A stretch of 64,000 bases of DNA from NCBI RefSeq assembly GCF_028554725.1, contig NC_071669.1, positions 13,335,001 to 13,399,000 on the forward strand. The letters run 5' to 3'. The first letter of the stretch is position 1, and every line of letters starts with the position of its first letter. The position numbers were made by a program, and so were the translations under genes. Below, in pieces: positions 24,701-37,619 of this stretch. The notes under the pieces are model-generated. The model was given only the letters and a program-made list of their open reading frames with translations. It was not told the DNA's origin and made no database searches. Source of the stretch: Zeugodacus cucurbitae. Its lineage: Eukaryota > Arthropoda > Insecta > Diptera > Tephritidae.

Positions 24701-27700
24701 CTACAAGTGTATGTATTTGCCATTGAAATGTCTTTCATATTTTAAATACGCGTTTACTGTGTGACAAGTATTTTTTGTTGTATTATATACAGTAAACTAA
24801 ACGTTCTTGGTGCTAGCTTTTATGGCAACCCAGTTAACTCGTTGTATTTCCACGTACTTTGGATGCATGTACATTCCAATTTAAGTAAGTGTGTATTTAT
24901 GTCTGCATGCTGCTTATATTTGGCTGACTACCCAACGACAGCTCATTTCAATTCATTACAGTATTTTTATTGTTTACGCTTTTACGGAGCTTCGCTTCCA
25001 ATCAGTTACGAGTACTTGGTTCACTCTTCATATCAAATGCAGCGCATATTTATTTAAATACTCGTTTAACTCAGTTAGAGACAAGCATTTAACTCAGTAT
25101 GTGCTATCATTAACCATCTATTAATCAACTGAGTTTATAAATGGGTTTACACAGAACAAAAACTGGTATTTGATTTCAATTTACATACAAACAAACATTC
25201 ATAAAAGTACTTCAGTTGTTAAATAGAAAAAAATATAATTGATGCTTGTGGGCACTTATTTATAAAATTATAAAACATTTTGTAAATATGTTTTGGCCTG
25301 CTGATTGTGGTTTTAAGCACAACTAATGTTCGCTTAATGATTGATAATTTGCAGAACAAGTTTATTTTTTGTTTACACTCAGTTGTTTCCTGTTTGTCTG
25401 TCAAGCTCTTTTGATCAGCTGTTCGGCATACGCTTATAGCTGATTTAAATATACAAAGGTATATAAAGTTATAAATGTCGAACATAATTAATAATATTGA
25501 GTTAATGAGTCTGATGATGACGCCGCAATTAAGTGTACTTTAAAACGTGTTTACCTAGTTGAAGGCGATAGAGTGGAATTTAATATAGGAAGTGTTGGCA
25601 TAATTACTTTAAGCCGCCGCCCATGGCTAGATCTTTCATTTAAATTTCTTTCATGTCATGTTTTGAGAAGAGTTGGAGGTTTCATATTAAATGAGGAAGG
25701 CGATAAGACAAACAACTTCGTTATAAATAATCATAAATTAAACTCAGCACTACCTGAAACCACTCTGAGAACAATTCCTAAGCACTCTGACTTAAACACT
25801 AGTCTATAGCGAACAGTAAAGTCTTGATGTATATTCTGTGCTCAAGAAGGGCCTTCGTCGTAAAGATCTGATTTTTTTTTTGTTTTCAAATTTTTACGTT
25901 ATATGTTTATACTTTTTCTTTGTTATTTCGTTCGCTCTGCAGTTAAAGTAAACAATTCTCAAACCGTTTACGAATAAACTCCTCAACTCGCTTTCTTGTT
26001 TGCTTTGCTTTAGATCTTTCTCCCTTTATTCTTTTTAAACAACCACTTTATTTCATTGTTCTTTATGTTCATTTCTTATTTCAACTTTTGAATTTAAGTT
26101 TTTTAAGAAAAATATTTATTCATTCGTCTACATTAATGTTGTCGTCTTTAAAATAGTTCCCATTATGCCTTCTTCCAATCGTAGAAACATTTCTCAAACT
26201 CGACTGTTGGGATGTGTTTGGGTCTCTTAGCGATTATTTGTATGCTTGTGAAACAACGACCTTTTCAGGTTCTGTGTAACTAAAAATTTTTTCAGATTTT
26301 TTATTCTTTTATACAGTTTATTAAATAGTATCCTTCAGTATTTTTTTCTTAGTCAACATTTCACTAATTCTGTATTTATTAAATTTAATATATATTTTTT
26401 TAAGTTTTCATCAGCTTCAATTAAAGTCATTCACATTGTCGGCATATACAAAATTTCAATATTGTCAAAATTAATTTAACAAAAACAAAAGTGGCATGTT
26501 AAATGATTTATTCATACTCCAATTGCTAATTCTGATTGATATTGGTTCATTATTCACACTACATATTCATATATGCGAACATGTTATCGCTCGCGAACAC
26601 ACATTAGCACGCCATTAATTCAATTAAGAATTAGTTTAGAATTAATTAAAATCGCCATAACATCGGATTATGTTGAACTTGAACTAGAAAATTGTGTGTT
26701 AATTAATTGAATCATCTAGACATCTTGTGTGCGAATTTAGTGCAGTGGAGATATTAATACGTACTCGTACATTCATTTGTACATGTGCCTTATATGGAGT
26801 CGCGTGTGATCACTGAAATGGTGTTGGATCACTTGTGGGTAGATGCTACATCACAGATAGATTTGTGAGTCAGGAATTTTATATTTACTAATTGGTGGGT
26901 TGAAAATATGTACTATATTTATATATAGTATATATGTATGTATAAATAATACAAGATTATAAACCGGTTTATGCACCATATACCTCTGCCTATAGTTTCT
27001 TATTTGAAGATTTGAAAAGAAGAGAAATTTATTTTTGTCTTAAAATATAATGTATATGAATAACAATAGAAGAGGTCAAAAGATCGAAAGAACGATCGAG
27101 ACAAGGGATATTCTCATTCCCCGTTTTGTAGAATAACTCTGTCTTTCATAGACACTTGACTTACTTAAAATCGATATTTGAGCAGTGTTCGAAATTTTTT
27201 CGAAACACTTTTTAAACTCGATGTTTGGGATAACTTTTGGCTCTTTCAGATAATACCTCTATTTAGAATACTTCTAATAATAACTGCATTTTTCCATAGC
27301 CATGATATTTCACCATCATTTAAATACCGATATCCTCGCCTTCTTCCACTCGATGCACTTCATTAAAGCAACCACATTTCCTTTCTGCTTCTGCTCTCCA
27401 TTCTCGTCCCTTTGCATATGTGTAATGCTGATAAACCATTAAAATGCACTTAAGCGTCTCATTGAGCGCCAGGGAATTTACGCTTCAGATTACAAGCGCG
27501 ATGCAACCAGAGATTAACTCAAGACAGTGCAATGCGAGTGTAGAGCTGATAGTTGACTGAAGTGAAATGCAAGTGGAATGGATGAACCCAAGCAGTAGAA
27601 GAAAACGAAGAAAGCGGGGCATAATCGAAATATGTGAGTTAAATGCCTTTCTACTATAGCATTCAGTCAAGCGAGCCACTGAGATTGATGGGTACGAATG

Positions 27701-28423
27701 TGTTAAGGATGAACATGAGTAGGGTTGCGTGGGAATGAGTAAGAGGAGCAGATGCTCTCTCCCCTTAACATGGTGCTTGGTATCACTTTGCGCACATCTT
27801 GTTGTGAATTTTTTCATATTTATTTTATTTTATTTTCCTTTTATTATTATTCTTGCATTACATATCTTTCAGATAAGTCAAGTGTTGGCAATTTATAATA
27901 ATATTTCATATTGGAAAGTGTTAAGCGGAAAGCGTGTAACGCCGACGAAGAAAAGTGTGCACAGCGTGTGAAATGTGTAAATACGTATGGAAGTAGAGTA
28001 AAAACATTATAAATGCAAATATGAAATAAATAAATGTGTATGAGAAATGGGTGACATGATAAATGTTGGTGCCATCTATGATGAATGAGTGATTGCACGG
28101 TGGTGGTGGAAATGGGATAACGGTTATTTTATTGCAGAAACACTGCATATAGCTAAGAGAGCTGAGGTGAGATGAGGGTCTAAAACGAATGGATGCCATA
28201 TATGTGGTAACAAGAAATTAAGGGAAAATAATAAATTTTACAATGAAGTGGAAGGTTTTAAGAAAGATTTGTGTTTTATATGTCATTTGTTGATACTTTG
28301 ATTACGTTGGAAAGTTTTAGTTAGGCTTTTGGGTAAATCCCAGCATGGGATATGCCTAGTAAACAGAATTTATGCGGGACTTCGAATAATCTGCATTCAA
28401 ATATTTGAAAATATGCGTAGCTG
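24701..28423. other. Non-coding, nothing recognised
   Basis: ORFs up to 110 codons (24761-25057 +, 27485-27817 -, 27921-28199 -) are not recognised as proteins and have no supporting splice structure. Confidence 0.5.
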
Positions 28424-28895
28424 GAGCTATTTTGCTTATCCGAATTATGCGCACTTTACCCGTAATTATCCCACTATGCTAATATACGAGAAAAGTGGTC
28501 CTAGTAGACATATTTATATTTAACTGAGGAGATTTTGGATTATACTATCCAGCATTTATCTGAATCCAGATAATCAAAAATGCAGGTAAACCAATATCTA
28601 ATAGGTATATTAAACCTAAAAGTGGAAACCTTAAGTTATCCGCATTATCCGAATTTTATCAATATCAACTGATAGATGTCTGGGGATGCTCAAAAAGTAT
28701 AATCCAAGCCTTCATAATTTATTGTGGATATTTTAGGTTATCCATACTATCCAAGTCGAATACAGCTTGGCGAATTGTGCGAATGGCTATTCGGTTATTC
28801 GGTATTTTCAGATATGGGAAAGGAAATAATAATGATATTGGGATATTTTATATTATCCTCACTACCTGGATTTTATTCGGGGTATTTCGGTACTG
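28424..28895 (+). repeat. Degenerate ~100-bp tandem repeat, about five units
   Basis: Unit starts share the form (ga)g-atatttt followed by nn-ttatcc-nnan-tatcc: 28434 (gcttatccgaattatgcgc), 28531 (ggattatactatcc), 28634 (agttatccgcattatccgaa), 28736 (ggttatccatactatccaag) and 28851 (atattatcctcactacctgg). Step sizes are about 97-115 bp. The junction tracts gagatttt, ggatatttt and gggatatttt precede units 2, 4 and 5. Identity between units is low, so this is an old array with no coding content. Confidence 0.55.
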
Positions 28896-31800
28896 AGTAG
28901 TAGTTGTTATTATATTATATTTATATCGAAATCAAATTAGGCACTTTGGTTCTCACGCAGGTTCTTCGCTTTAAGCGACATCTCGATTTAATGTTCATAC
29001 TATGTGTTTGAATCGAACCCAAAGGAAAATTCCAATCCGACATAACTACGCACTCACATCTTCTCAAATTATTATGACACCGAGGGTATAATGAGGAGGT
29101 TAGCGCCACCAGCAACTGTCTTTATGTGATGTAGATTCTCTACACAGATTGTTGAGTCTATAATGACAACAACAAATTATTGCCTGTTGTAGAAGCTTTG
29201 TTGTTGCTTTCCTTTGCTCTTCATTATATTAACACAGCAAACAAATGATCCGAGGGAGGTACATGCTGTGGATGTGCGATTGTTGTGAATTGCGTTTAAA
29301 CGGTACCGAGAATAACATTAACATATTGCTTGTGCAGTATGAGGCCATACAACAACAACGCGCTTTGTAGGTATGCGTAGTGATGGACAACAATGGTTAT
29401 AGTTATAGTTGACTGCAAACCATTTAACACGATTAAAGATTAAATACACATCAATCCTGTAGGAATTCAAGTGTTTAAGAGTGGAAATGGACAAACCGAT
29501 AAAATCAAGGTAATAAATTGAAAGTAGTCGAGTAGAAAGAGAGAATATCTGATAGCGATTTGAGTTAGTTGTTTAAGAGAGAGAGAGAGAGAATGAGGAA
29601 GGATAAATAGTGTGAGTGGGTGAGAGAGATAGACAGTTGAAGAGATGGAGAGAGAAAGAGATCGAGGTAGAGATAGAGAGATAGAGGGAGATAAATATAT
29701 GTTTATTGAGAGAAAACGGCAACTAAGAATAAATATAAGGAATAAATATTAATATGTATTTCAATAAATATAGAGATATTGCTTTGATGGGATTTTTATG
29801 ATCAATTGTGTTAAATTGAAAGAGAAAGAAAAAGAAAGATAGGTTTGAGAACGGGAGTAATTAATAGGTAGAGAGAGATAAGGAAAAATGGAACGATGGA
29901 AACAAATCTAGGAAAGGGAGATTACAAATCGTGGAGAGATTAAAAAAATGTTTAACTTCGAGTGAACTGAAAATTGTCTATGAACGGAACCTTAAAGCCT
30001 TGTTATTGTATATCACTAGGATTTTACCATTTATACCGATCTACATAGAATTGGACATTTGTAAGACTGTATTACTAAACTGTAAGTTTTGAGAACAGCT
30101 CAATAAATTATTTTCGGTCACATTTCGTTCGTCTAACACATTTTGTTATAATTCTCCCCTACTTTATTCATTTCTTTAATTATAATCCTTTTTTTTTTCT
30201 TATATACCTCCCTTTCTCTCTCTCTCTTAAACTATTGTACAGAATTTATTTTATGTATTAACAAAATTTCATCTGGGTTACCTTAAGAAATTAGTACTGA
30301 AAGTGCATAAAGAGATCGCAATGCGGGCGCATTTGCTCGTGGAAAACAGGTAGACAAGACATAACAGCAACCAGAAATCGCTAGCAATCTGACAAAAGCA
30401 GCTGTATTGCCAAAGGACGACAACAGAAGGGTAGCAACTGCATGTATTCCCTGGGGCGCAGCACAACATACGAAACATGGCCTAAGGAGCTGTGAGAAGC
30501 GCAATTGCAGGCTTTGTTGATGGGTCTAATTTGCGGCGGTATGTATGTTGATGCTGGTGCAACTGGCAGTGCGGCAACATTCGGCCAAATGAGATTTTGC
30601 CCTCAAGACGGTTACAAATCAACGACAGCCAACCGTTTGCCGATGGGACTCATCCACCTAGGCGAAGACGCCGGTTTAATGTGGGAGAGCGCGCTTTGTG
30701 GCAGGCGGAAGTGGCAGCAACAACAACAGCGCGACATAAACTAAACAAGAAACCCACAATAAGGATGCAGCGCTTTGACTTTAAGGAAACGGGAAAGGGT
30801 TGCTGCCTTTGGTCTGTTGCTGAGCTAAGTTGATGTAGCGCTGTCAACCGGCGTTAACATTGATGATGAACAACAGACAGCAGGCTAGAAGCAGCTGGGA
30901 GCAGATTTGTTGACCACCATCTGGCAACACAATTCACAACTCACTCACTCACATTGAGTAGCTGCCAACTGTTTATCTGAACGCGACGCACTGGAACGCC
31001 AGCCTCCTCTAGTTTAACATTTTGTTTACTTTTTTTTTTACGCTGTGATAAATGAAATGAAATGACAACTAACATGCCGTTTTACTTATGAATAATCTGT
31101 GCCGGGTTAGCATACATTAGCATAAGTAGGATATAGTGCATACTCAAAAGTACATATGTATGTATAAATTATGTTCATTACAGTTTTCTGCGCGACAGCA
31201 TGCCAGCTGCAGTGCCAGTGCAAGCAATTACTCTGCGTGGTATTCTGTCAGTCAGTTAGACAGTCAGTCAGCTAAGTTCAGCGTTTCCATTCAATTCAAT
31301 GCTTGCTGTTGTCGTTGATGCTATGTTTGGCAGCTAGAGTCCACGGGGTGCATGTTGTGACAGTTTTGTTGGCAGCAACAAACAGTTTGATTACGTGCAA
31401 GCATACTTGCATATGTACTAGTATCAATTATTCGCCTCTAGTTATGGCTGCATGTCATCAAGTTGTAAAAATAATGAGAAAGTGTAGGTAGATTGTTCGA
31501 AAAACGCCGGAAAGATTGTAATTGAGATGAAATTTTGCATTTTTCTGCCCATCTCGTTGGAATTAAATCGTTAAAGTAAGAATGAAACATATGACAAAAC
31601 ATTTAAATTAGATGACAACTCTGTTAACAATTACTTCGTTAATTATAAATTCCCTTGGGAAAACTTGTTATAAGTTATTTTTAAGTTCAAAACTAATAAA
31701 GTATGGTTTCAATTTAATTTGTTTTAATTACTGAAAACAATTTAATTTTTGTTATTATTATTATTTATCTTGAAGTTAATTTTATTTGCATAAAATAGTG

Positions 31801-32557
31801 AAATATGCGGCAACTCTACTTCATAAATATTTTTATTTACTAACAAATAAAAATAATTTTCATATCTTCATATAAAGCGCACATGCTCTCCACTGTGTTT
31901 ACGCTGTCAGCAATTTCTCAAATCTAATAATATAAAGTGTAGTGATTGCTATAAAAAATATTTAAATTCTTTTCCTCTATTTTTTATTTCAAAAACTATG
32001 CGCCAAGTTGAAAAATAATTTCGTTCATAAATAAAATTCATGCCATCAAATAGCCTGCTCATTGAATTACAGTTGATTTACATACATATATACATATACA
32101 TAACTATCTATGTGTATACACAGCGACTGGCAATTTTTTGAAAGCACTGTGTTCAACGAGACAAATGCTTGCTGTGAAACGAAGGTTACTCATACGCCAT
32201 GGGGGTGACGTTGCCTTTTTATTTCCATGCTGGTCTGTATATTTTATGCAGCTGTATAAATGGCTGCAAAAAGAGTTAAATAATAACAAAAGCAAGAATT
32301 GCAAAGAATAAAAAAATGGGTTGCAAAAGTTTTTTTTTGTTATTCAAGCGGAAATGACAGAATTATGCAAAGTTGGTATGATAGGGGGAATTGTTCAGTA
32401 GGAATGATATTATTCTAGCAAATTTAATGGCTAAAATGGAAGAAAAAAATGTTTATATAAATATAATAATATTGGCTATCTTACGGATGATCAGTAATAA
32501 CAAATTAAAGTCATTCGGGTTTCATCATTATTAAGTCTAATTCTTGTACTGGTCCGT
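28896..32557. other. Non-coding with a GC-richer patch near 30.3-31.0 kb
   Basis: Apart from the GA tract, 30290-30990 is GC-richer and carries overlapping short ORFs on both strands (65-79 codons), none recognised. 31250-31280 has repeated cagtcag words. 31600-31830 is AT-rich with one ggcaactct motif (31808). Confidence 0.45.
29570..29930. repeat. GA-rich low-complexity tract
   Basis: A (GA)n run at 29577-29592 is followed by scattered gagagag/agatag blocks to about 29930. Similar GA/CT-rich sequence occurs at 46970-47150. No coding potential; such tracts can bind GAGA factor in flies, but nothing here shows that they do. Confidence 0.6.
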
Positions 32558-32701
32558 TTTGAAATTCGCAACAAGCGCTGGCATCCTAAAGGATGATTAC
32601 TCCTCATTAACCAAGTGACGGCACTCCATCTGGTTTCACAAAGGACCTAAACTGATCTATGTGTGGCGCTGTAGCCTGCCAGAGTAACCTAACCTAACCT
32701 A
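32558..32701 (+). mobile_element. Short truncated retroposon with (AACCT)n tail and target duplication
   Basis: A 144-bp insert is flanked by a 10-bp direct repeat, actggtccgt, at 32548-32557 and 32702-32711. It ends in four AACCT units (taacctaacctaacctaa), a tail type seen on some insect non-LTR elements. The body (...cactccatctggtttcac..., ...gatctatgtgtggcgctgta...) is too short to show coding domains. It is a 5'-truncated LINE or a SINE; the orientation is set by the tail. Confidence 0.7.
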
Positions 32702-35050
32702 ACTGGTCCGTAAATCATCACTATGCACAGAAAAGGTCAATTATTGGTCGGTTTGGTACTAGTTGTCAACCAACTAGGTCTAAACTGAATTAGAGCTGAA
32801 ATAGTATTATATTATATTTTAAGTTATTTCAGCAACATTATGAGTAATTGGTACTAGTTGTATATTAGTTACCGAACAACTAGTTCAAAATTCAGCAATT
32901 TAAATTACAATTTAAATTTAAATTAAGCAAGAAAAAATTTATATAGAAATATGTAATATTTTTCGCATCACTTCAAACCAACTTCGTGTCAAAACTAACA
33001 CCGTTATAATTAAAAATGACAATTTCCAAAAGGCATACCTACACACAATGTGTTGCATTTGTTGTTGTTGCAACCGCATGTTTCACTTTTGCACCCGTGT
33101 AACCCATTTTTAGTTTTACCACAACATTTTTGCAACAAGCGCATGTAGTTATATTCGGTTGGCCGACAACGCACAGCAACTGAGCTGGGTCAAAATAATA
33201 CAAAAATAAAAACAAAAACAAATAGAGAACTAAAAACGAACGAACCACTGAACCGCTATCTGTTAGACATGGCCACAACAACAACAATGCTATCGCCCAT
33301 CACAGTTGTCAGCATTGTGCAGTGAAGTACAAGAGGAGGCTGTCATATCAATGCACCAACACACTCTCCAATACAGATGTATATATATATATATTCATAC
33401 AAGCGGGGTGTGCTCGATGCCACGCGAGAGATGCGAAAATAATGAAATTCCCCAATTATAAGCAAAACACACAAAAGTGAAATTATTATTGTTTTTGTGG
33501 TATTTTCATATGTTTTGTTCGCACCGACGAATACTGTTGCTCCTGTTGTGGCAACAACAACAACAACAACTGCGTTGTAGAACAACATCATTATTTAAGT
33601 GTAGTTGTATGTATATATATCTTTATATATCGTGTGTTTTACATTTCCCATGTTGTGTCTAAAATTTCATTTTCACACGCATTTCTATACCGGTGCGTAA
33701 CAGTGTTGGGTTTGATGTATAGGCAAGTCGAGGTTGGCGGTCATTGGAATTGCATTTTGGTAAGCCCAAAATTATTTTAAAATGATAGACAATCGAGGAA
33801 GATTTCGCGATCCGTATAGGTATAGGAAATTTAGAGATTACGATTTTTTTTATTAAATATTTGTAGATTTTAAAATGTTTCATAATCCCGAACCCGAAAT
33901 TAAAAAAAAAAGGAAAATTAATTATAAGTTATGATTAAACAATTATAGATCCCATATTTCTATATATCCACCCCTTTAAAGCATATTCTGAATCTGAAAA
34001 TTTTCAATGGAACGAAAAGTTAAGTATAAGATGCTTAAAAAATTCTAAAACTCGAATTTCACTTTTAATCCAGAAAATAATTATTGCAAAGAGATCCGAT
34101 AGTATAGTTATCAACATACTTCCATGTCGTCTAAGTAACAACAATTCTCTTTAGTAGTCGGAGACCAAAAAATCTTCAAAATGAAGAATGAAGTCTTCAA
34201 AGATAACAATCTGAGCAACCCTGTTGCTACCAACCCTACTTGTTGTTGTTTTTTGTGGTTATACACCACTGGTATTTTTGTTATTTTCATATTATTTGTG
34301 TTGCTATTACGAACGCAAAACCTTACTCATCGTTTGGTTATATAAACAACTTCTCATTTGCACTGCAATTCATTAACACATACACATTAACGTGCCACAT
34401 GCAACACGCAACGCAACGCGTGCCACAGTTGCTACAGCGACAAGCTGAAATTCTCCTCGTACCTGCAACATAACCACTTACACGCGTTGCACTCTTAGTG
34501 TCAAATGCGTGTATGCAACTCTGTATGTATTTATTGTTGTCACAGTGAGCGTTGCAGTTGCTTCTAATGTAAAATATGCACTCCTTACCCCATTTTCACT
34601 GCGATACGATTGCAAGATATGTTTGTGTTTGTGTGTTTATTTCCAAACCGTTTGTTTGCGTTCCATTTCATTTGTTTGTTGCTTTCATTGTTGTTGCTGT
34701 TGTACGAACTATAACAAATTTGGTATTTACAAAGCTGTTTGCGTTATTATTTTCGTGATTGCTTTTGTAGTTGTTTGCTTTACTTCTTCAAAGGTTGTAT
34801 ATTTCAATATTTATTGTTTTGTTTTCGTTAAAATTTGAAAATTTTCGTACGAGGGCGATATAATAAATGCGTTCATTTCATCCAACGAGATCTGTCATTT
34901 CAGTAATTGTCAATCAAATCCACGAAATAGAAATTAAGGAACCTAAACAGAGTGAGCTTATAACTTCTTAAACATTTCAATCGTAAATTTACTTCATATT
35001 TTTTTTGAGAATTGTGTCGCATTTACACCCCATTGAGAAGACATTGATCC

Positions 35051-35094
35051 AATATATATAATATATACATATATATACATATATATATACATAA
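35051..35094. repeat. AT/ACAT microsatellite
   Basis: Interrupted atatatacat units over about 44 bp. Similar short TA tracts lie at 33374-33392 and 3152-3182. Confidence 0.7.
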
Positions 35095-36084
35095 TATGCC
35101 AGAGAATTAAGGATATGTAAAGATTTGAGGTTACAATTTTTTGGAAGAAACGTCTGGAATATTTATAACATTTACGTCTGGTTTGAACAGTCTCCACCCC
35201 TGTAGATTAGGCATTGTATCTATACGTGATTTCTTAACCTCAAAGAATTTCGGTGCCCTTGTTTTGCGCTAGATCTTTGATAATTATTTACGACGAAAAC
35301 TAGTTATTTTGAGATCTTTTCTACAACCTTGGTTTTCTCATAAGAATATACTATTTTTAGTAAATTTTCTTTTAACATTTTTTTGATGCAAACTTATTGA
35401 CTTCTCTGACTCTCCTCGTGTTATTATTTTCCATTTTGGTTAATAAAAGTTTGTTAGCTATTTACTTTTATAATTTGTATGTATTTATCGCTCCTCGCTT
35501 ATCTAAACGCTTTTGTTTGTTTGCTTGTTAAATTTTTCCCAATATGTTGACGGTGTCAAATAATTTACACCGCGAGTTTTATTTACAAAACGAAATAATA
35601 TAATCTAACATATTATAATGAGATACACACAGGAAATATAATAGCAGTAAATAGAAAGGGTGTCTTAGTTAAGTAACGCTCAAAAGCTTGAAGTCACTGT
35701 TGTTTAGAGAAATTCGGCAATATAAGCCGCACCATAAGTGAAGAACATTCCGTTGTCAAGAATACTTTGAATAGTGATTGTTTTCATACGAATAAGTAAA
35801 ACTCTCCTATTTGGCTACTCAGTCTGAATCAAGGACTATGTTACTTAAACTCAAATAAGTATTTACAGCAAAAGACACGTATTACATGAACCTATATAAA
35901 CTTATTATGAAATTTAACGCAGTTGATTAATTACTTTTGTTTGAAGCCAAGTGAATGTGTTTTCATATTATTTATTGCTTACAATCTGATAAAGGTTGTA
36001 ACTGCATGGGTAGGAAAAGATGAACCAGTGAGCTGATTAGGAAAAGGAAATTGTATTGTGGTCTTAAAATAATTTCAGTGAAAG

Positions 36085-36200
36085 AGGCAACAGTACGTAT
36101 ACGTAACTTCATATAGTAACCGGGAGCGTATACGTAACTTTCTATTTCGGCTTGAAATATCAGCGAGAATTCTCCAATTTAAAGTGTATACGTTACCTCT
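36085..36200. repeat. Three GTATACGT(A/T)AC motifs clustered
   Basis: acgtatacgtaact (about 36092), gcgtatacgtaact (about 36126) and gtgtatacgttacc (about 36186) lie within 110 bp. A fourth partial copy, acgtatacata, is at 36310. The core is palindromic (ACGTATACGT). No known factor is assigned. Confidence 0.4.
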
Positions 36201-36879
36201 AAGGTAACTTAAAATTATATTAGGAAGAACAATAAACAATGATTGAATTTCTAAAACTTTATTTGATTAAATATGTTCTTAATGCATAATTTTTTTTTTG
36301 GGCCCCACTACGTATACATATACATAATTGGCTTACTATGAGTGAAATATCTCGGTAGTGGTTGGACTAAATAATTATTATTTAACAATCATTATGCTTT
36401 AGTAATAATAATTTTCATTAAAGAGATTTAAAAGGTAATTTTTTAATATTAATATATAATATTACTCATTCGCTTTCCACCCTTGAAATCTTCTTTAAAT
36501 CTCACATTTGTACTCCTACATGTAAATATACATATATAATTATTGTGGCCAGCAAATTAATTGCCATTAATCGCTTCGTTTCTCCCATACTTTAGCGGCA
36601 TTCATTATGTTTTTCTTGACATAAACACAGCGATGCTTTCATTTTTATGTTTTTATTTTTGCAAATAACTGCTCATTGCTTGACATTGTCCTTGCCTGAT
36701 TTATGGTCGTGTTGCTCTGTACCCTCAATGTATGCTGTGTGGCGATGTTGGCAGCATTTGCTGATAAAAGTGTGGCTTTTATACTCTTAACAGATGCAAA
36801 GCAAAAAATTAATGTTATAAAAATGAAATAATGGATGCTTAACAAGGAAAATTGGTTCTTTGTTTGTGTATAATCATGT

Positions 36880-36904
36880 ATGTGTCTGTGTGTGTGTGTG
36901 TATG
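36880..36904. repeat. GT microsatellite
   Basis: A run of alternating GT with one interruption, ending gtatg. Confidence 0.8.
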
Positions 36905-37593
36905 TCTTATAATTAATATGATCACATGGTGTAACGTTGGTGGCAGACGGGTTTTCAGTTTGGTTGTTGCTTGTGGCTTCAATGCAATGAATTTTGTATG
37001 AAAGTCTTGATTAAATGGACTCAAAGTAATAATTTTGCCTTTCTCATATATATATTTAATTTTTTTAGTAAATTGTATATCTTTCAAAATTATATTAAAA
37101 TAAAAAATTTACAAAAATTTTTTTTGTTGAAATTTTCGATTTTTTTGTTGAATATTTCGATATCATATAATTTTTGAGATATTTTCCATTAAATTTCAAG
37201 TATTTTTCAAATTTAAATTTCCTTCGGGTACATTAAACCATTATATTTACACAGCAAATTAAATGAATTTCTTCTAGACATTACCTGCCGTTGAAGTAAG
37301 ATTGCATAAATAAACATCTCCGTAGTAAATTTTAATGAAGAGCAAATAAATGCTAATTGCCTTAATATAAATTCCAGTGCTGCATGTCGTCTCTTAGCAG
37401 CCTCAACAACTACCTGACCTAGAATTACTTGCACTACTATTATTTGGTGAATATGTTTTCGTAAATTAAGTAAAAATGCAATTTACGGTGATTTTCAATT
37501 GGGCAAGCATATTTTGCATTTAATTTAAATGTACGAAATAAATACAATTTGCTGAAATAAACATTTTGAGCATCATTATTGCATTTGTCTTTG

Positions 37594-37619
37594 TATATAT
37601 ATATATATATATATATATA
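37594..37619. repeat. TA microsatellite
   Basis: Thirteen uninterrupted TA units, the longest perfect TA run in the window. Confidence 0.9.

Noticed and set aside
28424..28895. CRISPR-like regular repeat
   Set aside because: Units are degenerate over their whole length, with no identical short repeat and unique spacers; the genome is eukaryotic.
28970..29000. tRNA-like sequence (tgaatcgaaccc)
   Set aside because: Resembles a T-loop in reverse, but no acceptor stem, D-arm or anticodon arm can be formed around it.
32684..32703. Telomere-like AACCT repeats
   Set aside because: Only four units, bounded by a target duplication and attached to a retroposon body; Diptera do not use the TTAGG telomere repeat.
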